DNA of 64,000 nt from Moorena sp. SIOASIH (GTDB lineage Bacteria; Cyanobacteriota; Cyanobacteriia; Cyanobacteriales; Coleofasciculaceae): assembly GCF_010671925.1 (NCBI RefSeq), contig NZ_JAAHIH010000006.1, positions 434,001-498,000 on the forward strand. Direction: 5' to 3'. The position numbers and the translations under genes were made by a program. The notes below the pieces were generated by a model. The model made no database searches. It saw nothing but the letters and a program-made list of their open reading frames with translations, and was not told the DNA's origin. This document shows positions 32,258-40,744 of this stretch, in pieces (position 1 is the first letter of the stretch; each line of letters opens with the position of its first letter).

Positions 32258-33403
32258 ATGATCAAATCCGAATACTTTATCCAAGCGGCTCAGGAAAAAG
32301 GGTTTGGGTTATACACGGGGGTGCCCTGCTCCTACCTCAAATCTTTTATTAACACGGTCATTGACTCTGATCGTCTCCGCTATGTGGGGGCTGCGAATGA
32401 AGGGGATGCCGTCGCGATCGCCGCCGGTGCCGAATTGGCTGGAGTGCCCAGTGTGGTGATGTTTCAGAATTCGGGGTTTGGGAATGCCGTCAATCCCCTC
32501 ACCTCCCTGACTCACACCTTTAAGATTCCTATCTTGGTGATTGTGACCTGGCGAGGACAACCCGGTGGGGCACCGGACGAACCCCAGCACCAGCTGATGG
32601 GAGCCATTACTCCCCAATTGCTAGACCTGATCCAGGTGCCATGGGAACCTTTTCCCACAGAAATAGACCAGGTTGAGCCGACTCTAGACCGGGCGGTTGC
32701 CCATATGCGGCAGCATCAGACCCCCTATGCCCTGGTGATGCAAAAGGGTTCGGTGGAATCTTGCCAGTTAAGCTCTCAATTAACCGTGAAGCCCCTGTCG
32801 ATCACCCCTGCTGATGCTCTCCCCCTTCAACAGGACCCCTCCTTCACCCGTCGTGACATGCTGCAAGCCATCCAAGCTGCAACTGGGCCTCAGGACATTC
32901 TGTTGGCCACCACGGGCTACACCGGTCGGGAATTGTATGCCATTCAGGACCAAGCCAATCAACTTTACATGGTTGGTTCCATGGGATGTATCTCCAGTCT
33001 TGGCCTGGGCATAGCGCTGGCTCAGCCCCACCGTCGAGTGATTGTGGTCGATGGGGATGGTGCCGCTTTGATGCGCTTAGGAGCGTTAGCCACCGTTGGC
33101 TATGAACGTCCGCCCAACTTGCGGCATATTCTCCTAGACAATCAACGCCATGAATCGACAGGGGGACAGTCCACGGTGTCGGCCTCCATTGATTTTGGTG
33201 CGATCGCTGCAGCGTGCGGTTACGAACAGGTTGCTTTGGCCACAACCCCTGAGGATGTGAAAGCTTTGACCCAAGACCCATGCGAGCAATTAATGTTCAT
33301 TCACGCCAAGATCAAGCCTGGTATTCCTGACAAATTACCTCGGCCCCACATTACCCCCCTAGAGGTTGCTCAACGTCTACGGCAGTTTATCAAGTCGCCG
33401 TAA
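32258..33403 (+). CDS. phosphonopyruvate decarboxylase
   Basis: The 381-residue ThDP-dependent enzyme converts phosphonopyruvate to phosphonoacetaldehyde, the irreversible step that pulls the unfavourable mutase reaction. Seen: GLYTGVPCSYLKSFINTV, the catalytic-Glu region AANEGDAVAIAAGAEL, WRGQPGGAPDEPQHQLMG, and the ThDP/Mg motif VVDGDGAALMRLGALATVGYE...LLDNQRHESTGGQST. Length fits the family. It starts immediately after the mutase gene, and the transaminase begins 52 nt later. Confidence 0.95.
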   Translation: MIKSEYFIQAAQEKGFGLYTGVPCSYLKSFINTVIDSDRLRYVGAANEGDAVAIAAGAELAGVPSVVMFQNSGFGNAVNPLTSLTHTFKIPILVIVTWRGQPGGAPDEPQHQLMGAITPQLLDLIQVPWEPFPTEIDQVEPTLDRAVAHMRQHQTPYALVMQKGSVESCQLSSQLTVKPLSITPADALPLQQDPSFTRRDMLQAIQAATGPQDILLATTGYTGRELYAIQDQANQLYMVGSMGCISSLGLGIALAQPHRRVIVVDGDGAALMRLGALATVGYERPPNLRHILLDNQRHESTGGQSTVSASIDFGAIAAACGYEQVALATTPEDVKALTQDPCEQLMFIHAKIKPGIPDKLPRPHITPLEVAQRLRQFIKSP

Positions 33404-33455
33404 TCACACCTTGATCGGATCTGAATCTAGCCAAACTCTAAGCTCTAAGACCAAC

Positions 33456-34592
33456 ATGAACCGGACCATCTTACTCAACCCTGGCCCTGTTACCCTCAGC
33501 GAGCGGGTGCGCCGTGCCTTACTCCAGCCAGACCTGTGCCATCGTGAACGTGAGTTTGCTGAGCTCACTCTAGATATCAAAGCGCGCCTAGCCAAGGTGT
33601 ATCCCGCAGCAGCTGAGGACTATGAAGCTATTTTACTTACCGGTTCCGGCACTTGTGCCGTAGAGGCAATGCTATCAACCCTTGTGCCTCAGGATGGCAA
33701 GGCTTTAGTGGTAACAAATGGGGTCTACGGTGAACGCATGGCAGCAATGATCAAGGCTCATGGTAAGTCCCTGGAGGTGGTCAAGGCTCCCTGGCACGAG
33801 CCAATGAACCTGAAAGAGGTTGAAACGTGCCTGAGCCAGGATTCAGCCATTACCCATGTGATTGCCGTTCATCACGAAACCACCACTGGACGGCTGAATG
33901 ATGTGGCTCAGTTGGGTCAACTGTGTCAGCGCTACAATGTCGCACTGCTGCTTGATAGTGTCTCCAGTTTTGGTGCCGAGGCCATTGAGTTTGCCCCTTG
34001 GAATTTAGAAGCCTGTGCGGCAACAGCGAATAAATGCCTGCATGGTGTGCCTGGTCTATCGTTTGTGTTGGTAAAGCGATCCATTGTTGAGGCTCGCCCC
34101 TCTGCCGCTGGAACCGTTTACTTAGATCTCTATCGCTATCATCAAGAGCAGGCAAAGGGCTATTCTCCCTTTACCCAAGCCGTACAGGTGGCCTATGGGC
34201 TCCAGGAGGCTCTCAAGGAAATGGAGGACATGGGTGGGCAGACAGCCAGACACAGCTCTTACAGTGAGCGTGCTCAGCAGATTTTGCAGACTTTGCAAAA
34301 TCTCGGGGTTAAACCGCTCTTGGATGTGGAGGATTATAGCTGTGTCCTGACTTCTTTTAAATTGCCCCCAAGCTACAGCTATGAGCAAATCCATGACACC
34401 CTGAAAGAATCGGGTTTTGTGATTTATGCGGGGCAGGGGGGACTCAAAAACCGGATTTTCCGGATAGCTAATATGGGCGATATCCAACCGAGTGATCTAG
34501 ACCGTCTGCTGGATTGTTTTGATATTTTGTTTAAGAATTTAGGATCGAACACCCTGAGTGCTGCAGAAAAGATCACAGGTAATTATTCATGA
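33456..34592 (+). CDS. phnW: 2-aminoethylphosphonate:pyruvate transaminase-like
   Basis: The 378-residue PLP enzyme belongs to the class-V PhnW group: ILLNPGPVTLSERVRRAL at the start, LTGSGTCAVEAMLST, HHETTTGRLNDVAQL, LLDSVSSFGAEAIEF and the Schiff-base lysine in TANKCLHGVPG. In a biosynthetic operon it should aminate phosphonoacetaldehyde to 2-aminoethylphosphonate. The frame is open 30 codons upstream, but ATG 33456 starts the family-conserved MNRTILLNPGP and is chosen. It overlaps the next gene by 4 nt (ATGA), so it is coupled to the oxygenase. Confidence 0.93.
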   Translation: MNRTILLNPGPVTLSERVRRALLQPDLCHREREFAELTLDIKARLAKVYPAAAEDYEAILLTGSGTCAVEAMLSTLVPQDGKALVVTNGVYGERMAAMIKAHGKSLEVVKAPWHEPMNLKEVETCLSQDSAITHVIAVHHETTTGRLNDVAQLGQLCQRYNVALLLDSVSSFGAEAIEFAPWNLEACAATANKCLHGVPGLSFVLVKRSIVEARPSAAGTVYLDLYRYHQEQAKGYSPFTQAVQVAYGLQEALKEMEDMGGQTARHSSYSERAQQILQTLQNLGVKPLLDVEDYSCVLTSFKLPPSYSYEQIHDTLKESGFVIYAGQGGLKNRIFRIANMGDIQPSDLDRLLDCFDILFKNLGSNTLSAAEKITGNYS

Positions 34593-35713
34593 TGATACAA
34601 TCTATCTCAATCAACGAGAAAACATTGACTATTCACTGGCAAAGTGGTTCTGATTCTACTTTCCACTATATCTGGTTGCGGGATAACTGCCAAAGTCCAA
34701 AGTCACTTCACCCAAATGGACAACGACTGCTTCAAACAGTCGATATTCCAGCAGATATTCATCCTAGCTCTGTGCAAGTTATCAAGGAACAGTCTCTAGA
34801 AATTGTCTGGGTCGATGGACACCAAAGTAGCTACAGTGCTGATTGGTTATATAACCATGTCTATGACATGCCATTGTCTGGCTCCAATAATGAGATGCAA
34901 ATCCAGCGTTGGAATTGCTCTGTTGACATCAATTCACTCACTTTTGACTACCCAGAAATTATCTCTAAAGAAAGAACACTATATGATTGGCTAGTTGCCT
35001 TTTGTGAATATGGGGTTGCCTTTCTAAAAAATGTCCCTACTCAATTGGGTGCGGTGGAAAACATTGTCGATCAGTTTGGCTATATACATGAAACTAACTT
35101 TGGTCGCATATCTGATGTCAAAATTGTTACTAATGCCACGAATTTAACCTATACAAATGATTACCTGAGTCCTCATACAGATAATCCATATCGTGACCCC
35201 GCACCCACATTGATGCTTTTGCACTGCCTTTCGTCGGACGTTGAGGGGGGTGATAGCATCATCGTGGATGGCTTTCAGGTTGCAGAAAAACTACGTCAGA
35301 AAAACCCTAAATACTTTAAATTGCTAGCATCTATCCCTGTCAACTTTTGCTTTAGCGATCCAAATGTAGAAATCTCCGCCGAAAAGACAATCATACAAGT
35401 CAATTGGCGCGATGAGTTGACAGCAGTTTGTTTCCACAATGAATCGTTACAACCATTTCGTATGGATGCAGAATTGATCGGGTCTTTCTATGATGCCTAT
35501 CGTACCTTCTTCGAAATGATAATGGATGTCAAGAATCAGGTGCAATTCAAGCTACAACCAGGACAAGTATATATGGTGGACAATCGGCGAGTGTTGCATG
35601 GTCGCACAGCTTTTTTCAATACAGACAAGCGTCATTTACAAGGATGCTATGCAGGTATTGATGGTTTGTATAGTAAGCTGGCAGTGCTGAAACGACACAT
35701 TATCGGTACTTAG
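34589..35713 (+). CDS. gamma-butyrobetaine-hydroxylase-like Fe/2OG oxygenase (TmpA-like)
   Basis: The 374-residue protein has an N-terminal DUF971-like zinc-ribbon-type domain (FHYIWLRDNCQSP) and a TauD/GBBH double-stranded-helix domain. The iron triad appears as HTDNPYRDPAPTLMLLHCL (His and Asp) and RRVLHGRTAF (distal His), with the 2-oxoglutarate arginine in DKRHLQGCY. Relatives hydroxylate gamma-butyrobetaine or, as TmpA, the trimethyl form of 2-aminoethylphosphonate at C1. Coupling to phnW makes an aminoethylphosphonate-type substrate likely. Exact substrate and whether it builds or degrades cannot be read here. Confidence 0.85.
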   Translation: MMIQSISINEKTLTIHWQSGSDSTFHYIWLRDNCQSPKSLHPNGQRLLQTVDIPADIHPSSVQVIKEQSLEIVWVDGHQSSYSADWLYNHVYDMPLSGSNNEMQIQRWNCSVDINSLTFDYPEIISKERTLYDWLVAFCEYGVAFLKNVPTQLGAVENIVDQFGYIHETNFGRISDVKIVTNATNLTYTNDYLSPHTDNPYRDPAPTLMLLHCLSSDVEGGDSIIVDGFQVAEKLRQKNPKYFKLLASIPVNFCFSDPNVEISAEKTIIQVNWRDELTAVCFHNESLQPFRMDAELIGSFYDAYRTFFEMIMDVKNQVQFKLQPGQVYMVDNRRVLHGRTAFFNTDKRHLQGCYAGIDGLYSKLAVLKRHIIGT

Positions 35714-35844
35714 ACATTTTTTAGCCAAAAGCAGCCTCAAACCCATACATAGTAGTAATTTTACTTCGCTTTACTTATTTTCTTGATCTACCTGGGTTTC
35801 AGCGATTTTTCACGGCTTAGCTTATATCTGTTGGGAAGATTCAA

Positions 35845-36510
35845 ATGGAAGCTATTTTTTTAGATTTTGATGGGGTAATCGTAGATTCTCTTGAAGAATG
35901 GTATCACATTGGCGTACTTGCATATTATGGTATCGACAAAGCTATTCATGATAATCAACATAAAGAATTATATAAAAAAAATTGTCATCTTCTTTATTCA
36001 GATGCAGATGAATATTGCTTATTAAAAGCATTAGACAATCAAGATTTAAAAAACTTTAAAAAAAATCGCGAAGAAGTAGATAAACAAGAAGTTGATATTT
36101 ATAGTAAACAATTCCGAAAAATTAGAAAATTTTATCAAAAAAATCATTTAAATTGGTGGTGTGGTTTACATAGTCTTACTGATTATGGCAAAACACTAAC
36201 AAATCAAAAAAATACCAAAAATCATTTTATTATAACTCGTAAAGATATGGATGATGTTTTAATTTTAAAAAACCATTTCAAGATTCAAATACCCGATCTA
36301 AAAGTATTTGATTATAGTCATTCTGTCAAATATGGCGGTAAAGTAGATTTTATTGAAAGGTTTTTAGATAACCATCCAGAATATAATAAGGCTGTTTTAG
36401 TTGATGATAAAATAGAAAATTTGTGTAAATCTTCAAAAGTTAAGTGTTATTTCGCCTCTTGGGGTTATGGCAAAGGAAATAATGAATTTGAAACATATAA
36501 GGTTAGTTGA
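35845..36510 (+). CDS. HAD-superfamily hydrolase
   Basis: The 221-residue protein begins MEAIFLDFDGVIVDSLEEW, the HAD motif I with nucleophile and acid aspartates. A helical cap follows, then IITRKDMDDV (motif II) and a C-terminal KAVLVDDKIENL (motif IV). It should be a phosphatase or phosphonatase-like enzyme acting on a small phosphate ester. This gene and the next two are clearly more AT-rich than the mutase block, which suggests a separate origin. It starts about 130 nt after the oxygenase and 15 nt before the dehydrogenase-like gene. Confidence 0.85.
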   Translation: MEAIFLDFDGVIVDSLEEWYHIGVLAYYGIDKAIHDNQHKELYKKNCHLLYSDADEYCLLKALDNQDLKNFKKNREEVDKQEVDIYSKQFRKIRKFYQKNHLNWWCGLHSLTDYGKTLTNQKNTKNHFIITRKDMDDVLILKNHFKIQIPDLKVFDYSHSVKYGGKVDFIERFLDNHPEYNKAVLVDDKIENLCKSSKVKCYFASWGYGKGNNEFETYKVS

Positions 36511-36525
36511 ACAGTAGTTAAATTT

Positions 36526-37530
36526 ATGAAGTCTACATTACATATTTCAAAAAACTCGATAGATCAATGCATAGAAAAAATCATAATAAATGAAAAAATA
36601 GACGGTAGTGTTATAGGTCCAAGTGTCTATTCAATGAATTGTTTTGCTCCTATTTACGAGCATGTTAATAAAAATAAGCTCCCGATCATAGTACCAAAAT
36701 TTCCTTTAATTTATTCAAATATTGATAAATTAAAGTTTACTACCAGTGGTCAACGTTTTTTAGTTTTTGGGGGGGGAAGTCTCATAGATTTTGTAAAAGT
36801 TTGTGCTAAACGGGATGAAATTTATTTAACTGTTTTGTTATCTTCTATTTCAAATGATGGATTTTCATCTAATTTTAGTTCCTTAAAGCCCGATGAAAAG
36901 TCATATAATCAGAGTTATCCATCAAAAGCACCTCAGTCGGTTTATGCTTGTTTGCCCTTATTAACTAAGCACATGCCACATAAATTTTGGGTTAGTGCTC
37001 TGGGTGAATTATTATCAAAATTGAATGTGTTGGAGGACTTAAAAGTTGATAATAAAGTCAAGGAATTTGATCAAACACCTTTTTATCAAATTGAACGATT
37101 TATCAAGAAATACACAAAACGTAATGAAAACTCATTAATCGAAATAATCAAACAGCTTTACTCATTTTCTTTATTAATGAAAAATGATAGTAGTTGGTGT
37201 AGCCGTTCTGAACACGAATTTGAGAAGTTATATGCAGATAGTAAAATGTCACACGGTCAATTAGTTTTAATGGGTGCTTTAGTTGCTATGAAGATAAGAT
37301 GTATTTATAAATTACCTGATTTATATGAGCGGTTATTATATTATTGTCGAAAATTAGAAATAAGCTTAGAATTAAAACAAGGATTTGATACTATTATAGA
37401 ATCGAATACTTATAAAAGAATGAAAAAACTATCTTCAGTACGACCCGAAAGATTTGGGTTGTGGAATCTTGTCGATTCCACAACCGTTGACTGGAAAATG
37501 ATTATCAAACAAATAATAAAGGAGTTATAG
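36526..37530 (+). CDS. sn-glycerol-1-phosphate dehydrogenase-like protein
   Basis: The 334-residue protein looks like a divergent member of the G1P dehydrogenase/AraM branch of iron-type alcohol dehydrogenases. It has FGGGSLIDFVKVCAKR (nucleotide-binding GGGSxxD), LLSSISNDGFSSNFSS (compare the G1PDH signature STxxSHDG), SRSEHEFEKLYA (compare SGxEHxxxH) and SHGQLVLMGALVA (compare HGxxVxxG). Some metal ligands seem changed (SEHEF). If active it would make sn-glycerol-1-phosphate from dihydroxyacetone phosphate, or reduce a related phosphonate or aldehyde. It lies between a HAD hydrolase and a CDP-alcohol phosphatidyltransferase in a tight operon. Confidence 0.7.
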   Translation: MKSTLHISKNSIDQCIEKIIINEKIDGSVIGPSVYSMNCFAPIYEHVNKNKLPIIVPKFPLIYSNIDKLKFTTSGQRFLVFGGGSLIDFVKVCAKRDEIYLTVLLSSISNDGFSSNFSSLKPDEKSYNQSYPSKAPQSVYACLPLLTKHMPHKFWVSALGELLSKLNVLEDLKVDNKVKEFDQTPFYQIERFIKKYTKRNENSLIEIIKQLYSFSLLMKNDSSWCSRSEHEFEKLYADSKMSHGQLVLMGALVAMKIRCIYKLPDLYERLLYYCRKLEISLELKQGFDTIIESNTYKRMKKLSSVRPERFGLWNLVDSTTVDWKMIIKQIIKEL

Positions 37531-37535
37531 CTATC

Positions 37536-38243
37536 GTGATTAAACCGAATCACATTACATTATTTAGATTGATTTTAATTTTTATAGCTTTTGTTTCATG
37601 GTATCTTGTTCCCCCTCAAGACTATCTGTATATTGGTGTGTTATTTTATATAGCATTTTTATTGGATGCTGTTGATGGGTGGTTAGCTAGAACAAAGGAC
37701 TTAAAAACAGATTTCGGTAAGTATTTCGATCCTATTGTAGACTATATAGGTTTCCTAGCCTTGTATGTCATTAGCATTGAAATGGGAATTATCCCTGTAT
37801 GGTTTGTTTTTCTAGCTCTGACCAGAGACTTTTTAGCAACATTTGCCAGACAGATATTAAATTTAAATAATATTGTGATTGAAGCCAATGTTATTGCTAA
37901 ATTAAAAGCCGTATATATTGGTTATCCGTTGGTAGGACTTTATTGGTATAAAATTTATGGGTTTTCAAGTGAATGGTTGTTTATTGTTATTGGGTTACAC
38001 ATACTAATAGAAGGTCGAGTTTTTGGATATTCGGATCCTTTAGAAAATCGTTGGAATTCTATAATATTGTGTTTCGCGACTATTGCAGTAGTTACCTTAA
38101 CTACATTAAGACCTGCAAGTGAGAGTCTTTCTGATCTGACTGTGTTATTCATACTTATAACTCAATCATTGATCTGGGTTTCTGGTATTAAATATTTATG
38201 GGATGCCAGAGAGTATATCATTAAATCATTTGAGTCAAACTAA
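37536..38243 (+). CDS. CDP-alcohol phosphatidyltransferase family membrane protein
   Basis: The 235-residue protein has about six membrane segments and a clear CDP-alcohol phosphotransferase motif DAVDGWLARTKDLKTDFGKYFDPIVD (pattern DGxxARx8Gx3Dx3D, residues about 49-72), the di-metal site that moves a phospho-alcohol from a CDP or CMP donor to an alcohol. In this cluster the donor could be CMP-aminoethylphosphonate and the acceptor a glycerolipid, or the enzyme could build a glycerol-phosphate lipid. It starts 5 nt after the dehydrogenase-like gene. The start codon may be GTG 37536 (given) with the same length. Confidence 0.85.
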   Translation: MIKPNHITLFRLILIFIAFVSWYLVPPQDYLYIGVLFYIAFLLDAVDGWLARTKDLKTDFGKYFDPIVDYIGFLALYVISIEMGIIPVWFVFLALTRDFLATFARQILNLNNIVIEANVIAKLKAVYIGYPLVGLYWYKIYGFSSEWLFIVIGLHILIEGRVFGYSDPLENRWNSIILCFATIAVVTLTTLRPASESLSDLTVLFILITQSLIWVSGIKYLWDAREYIIKSFESN

Positions 38244-38346
38244 TCACGATCAATAGTTTTGATATTATGTCTAAAAACAGTTACAACTATGCTATAGTAT
38301 AAATGAAAATCTAAGTAATTAGAGTTAGAATTAAATAGAATAATTA

Positions 38347-38994
38347 ATGACTAATAATCAACAATCCCAATTCTTAGCCAAGTGGTCAAATAAATGGAAC
38401 ACTGAAATCGCAGAGGTTGAGAAAGAATATGATACTTTAGCTCAAGTGTATGAGGATAAAGTATTGAATTGGCAGTATGCTTGTCATCAGGTTGCTGCTG
38501 AACTGATGGCAAAATTTGTTGCTGTCGAGGGTAATATTTTGGATCTCGGATGTGGAACCGGACTTGCTGCACAAGCTCTTCGAGAACAAGGTTATCAAAC
38601 CATAATTGGAGTTGACATTTCTGCTAAATCTTTGGACATCGCTAGGGAGAAACATATTTATACTGCTCTATATAAAGCAGATATACAGCAAGAACTGCCA
38701 TTTCAAGATAATGAATTTGATGGAATCATTTCCACTGCTGTGCTTACTAATATGGAAACGTCAAATGTGTTGTATAAGTTTTGCCGATTAGTAAAACCGG
38801 GAGGATATCTGGTGTTTACAAACCGAGAGGATATCCACTATCAAAAAAAATTCGACGTTACCTTGCAACAGATGGAGTCAGAAGGCATTTTAAAACAAGC
38901 CTATCTTTCGCCACCACAACCCTATCTTCCCAATAATCATGATTATGCAGAGAAGATCAAAGTTCTTTATTGTGCTTATCAGGTGTGCATTTGA
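38347..38994 (+). CDS. class I SAM-dependent methyltransferase
   Basis: The 215-residue protein shows motif I ILDLGCGTGLAAQAL, the acidic GVDIS loop and FDGIISTAVLTNM, then LVKPGGYLVFTNRED. This resembles small-molecule methyltransferases of the UbiE/methyltransferase-25 type. N- or O-methylation of a phosphonate is one possibility from its place in the cluster; no substrate motif is visible. A short AT-rich gap separates it from the CDP-alcohol gene. Confidence 0.85.
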   Translation: MTNNQQSQFLAKWSNKWNTEIAEVEKEYDTLAQVYEDKVLNWQYACHQVAAELMAKFVAVEGNILDLGCGTGLAAQALREQGYQTIIGVDISAKSLDIAREKHIYTALYKADIQQELPFQDNEFDGIISTAVLTNMETSNVLYKFCRLVKPGGYLVFTNREDIHYQKKFDVTLQQMESEGILKQAYLSPPQPYLPNNHDYAEKIKVLYCAYQVCI

Positions 38995-39098
38995 TGTTTC
39001 TCCGGGCTGTTGGCGAAGCTTGCGCCTTAGCTCATAGCACCGGAGATTCTAAAAGGTCGTTAATTCACGTCCTTCTAGGAATTCAAACATGGAGGCTC

Positions 39099-39938
39099 TC
39101 AACTGTGTTTCTTGTAGGCATAAACAAAGGTTGTTTGCCCCAATTTTTGGCGCAAACTTTCCCGTTGCTCAAGATAGTGAACGATGCTTCCATCCTTGTT
39201 CATATTCCGCACTCGCTCCAATGCTTGTTCTAATTCCGCTTGCCTCACCAAAGACCAAGTAGAATCACCATTCCGATAGGTTTGCTTGAGCGGGCCTTCT
39301 GGGTCAAGGTAATTGTCACCTTGCATAACAGCATGAATTGGGACAACAATGCCCCCAAAGCAAAAGCCAGCTTGATCCAATTTCTCAGTAATGGATGCTA
39401 TTGGTGGCATACGTTTAGCGATTCTCGATACCGCGTCTGGAATCAGATCGGCCCACCAAAATCCATCATAAATCTGTGGATGAGAGCTGGTGTTACACAC
39501 AAACACGCCTTGGGGACGCAGCACTCGATACGCTTGCTCAAACACCTGGTTCAGTTCAGGAAAATTTTCCTGAGCTGCGTCCTCCGAACCCAAGTGATGG
39601 AGAACCTGGTTACACATTATCCCATCAAAGGTCTCATTCTCATAGGGAAGATCGAGAAGACTGCCTTGATCTAAGTGAATATTGGGGTGATTGCGGAACT
39701 TTTCTGTTGCTTGCGCCAACATTCCCCCATTGAATTCTAGACCCCACAGGCTATTGACTTTGCTCTTCAAGGCTTGGATATAGTTTCCAGTACCACACCC
39801 ACCATCCAAGATCACCTGCTCTGGCAAAGGACGAGGGGTAGTCGCAAAGCAACCCAATAAAATCTCAACCCCGATTGGGATACGAGTCGTGTCGTAGCTT
39901 TTGGATGTATCCTGATAGTTTTCATACTCTTTAATCAT
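39099..39938 (-). CDS. class I SAM-dependent methyltransferase
   Basis: The 279-residue protein has motif I VILDGGCGTGNYIQAL, LEFNGGMLAQA, FDGIMCNQVLHHL and a C-terminal half with LVRQAELEQALERVRNMNKDGSI. It is on the opposite strand to the surrounding phosphonate-region genes and divergent from the next methyltransferase, sharing an intergenic region of about 60 bases that should hold two promoters. Substrate unknown. Confidence 0.85.
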   Translation of the reverse strand: MIKEYENYQDTSKSYDTTRIPIGVEILLGCFATTPRPLPEQVILDGGCGTGNYIQALKSKVNSLWGLEFNGGMLAQATEKFRNHPNIHLDQGSLLDLPYENETFDGIMCNQVLHHLGSEDAAQENFPELNQVFEQAYRVLRPQGVFVCNTSSHPQIYDGFWWADLIPDAVSRIAKRMPPIASITEKLDQAGFCFGGIVVPIHAVMQGDNYLDPEGPLKQTYRNGDSTWSLVRQAELEQALERVRNMNKDGSIVHYLEQRESLRQKLGQTTFVYAYKKHS

Positions 39939-40000
39939 GGCTTTGCTTTTACAATTTTCGGTGCCATATAGATGTTATATGTACTAAAAATACCACACTG

Positions 40001-40744
40001 ATGTATACCATATATATGGTTTTAAGAGCTATTTCAAGGCGTAAAATATTGCAGAACAACTGGTACAAAATCTGGAATCGCAGACAGGTAGATGGGATAG
40101 AACAGCCAACTTTGCTCTTGTTGCTGGTTGCCAATGGCTATGATACCCAATTCTCAGGTGTCCAGGAATCAGCCTGGATGGCTTATGTGCAGCATATCGC
40201 GGATCAGCTCAATATCACTTCCAAGGATTCATTGTTGGACCTCGGGTGCGGCGCGGGTACTTTTCTCTATCCGTTTTACCAACAAGGGAATCCAGTCGCG
40301 GGAATTGACTACTCAGCTAACTTGGTCAAGATTGCCCTAGCAGCTATGCCCCAAGCCACGATCAGCGTAGGAGAAGCAATTGATCTGCCAAGGGATCGTC
40401 AATTTGATGTTGTGCTGTCAGGAGGGGTATTTCATTATTTCCCAACCTATGACTATGCAGCAGAGGTACTTCGGGGCATGGTTCAAATCGCCCAGAAAAG
40501 TATCGGCATTCTTGATGTTCCTGATCTGTCTAAGCAAGAATCGGCAATCAGTGCTCGCAAAGCAGGTATGGGAGATGCAGAATACGAGGAAAAATATCGG
40601 GGACTCGATCATTTATACTACACTAAGGACTGGTTCCAGCAAGTTCTGGCAACTGAGTCGGTTCAGGTAACGATGGAAGATCAGTGCCTGCAAGGCTACG
40701 ACAATAGCAAATACCGTTTCAATGTCTTGATCCATAAACACTAA
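40001..40744 (+). CDS. class I SAM-dependent methyltransferase
   Basis: The 247-residue protein contains SLLDLGCGAGTFLYPF, AGIDYSANLVKIA, FDVVLSGGVFHYFP and LDHLYYTKDWFQQVL. The start could also be ATG 40016 (MVLRAISRR). Its stop overlaps the ATG of the nucleotidyltransferase gene by 1 nt, so it is coupled to that gene. With the two other methyltransferases nearby it offers enough capacity for stepwise N-methylation of an aminoethylphosphonate, which is inference. Confidence 0.85.
   Translation: MYTIYMVLRAISRRKILQNNWYKIWNRRQVDGIEQPTLLLLLVANGYDTQFSGVQESAWMAYVQHIADQLNITSKDSLLDLGCGAGTFLYPFYQQGNPVAGIDYSANLVKIALAAMPQATISVGEAIDLPRDRQFDVVLSGGVFHYFPTYDYAAEVLRGMVQIAQKSIGILDVPDLSKQESAISARKAGMGDAEYEEKYRGLDHLYYTKDWFQQVLATESVQVTMEDQCLQGYDNSKYRFNVLIHKH

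Noticed and set aside
36526..38243. Claim of true archaeal-type lipid synthesis
   Set aside because: Only a divergent dehydrogenase-like gene and a CDP-alcohol transferase are present; no geranylgeranylglyceryl phosphate synthase is seen, so it is kept only as a possibility.
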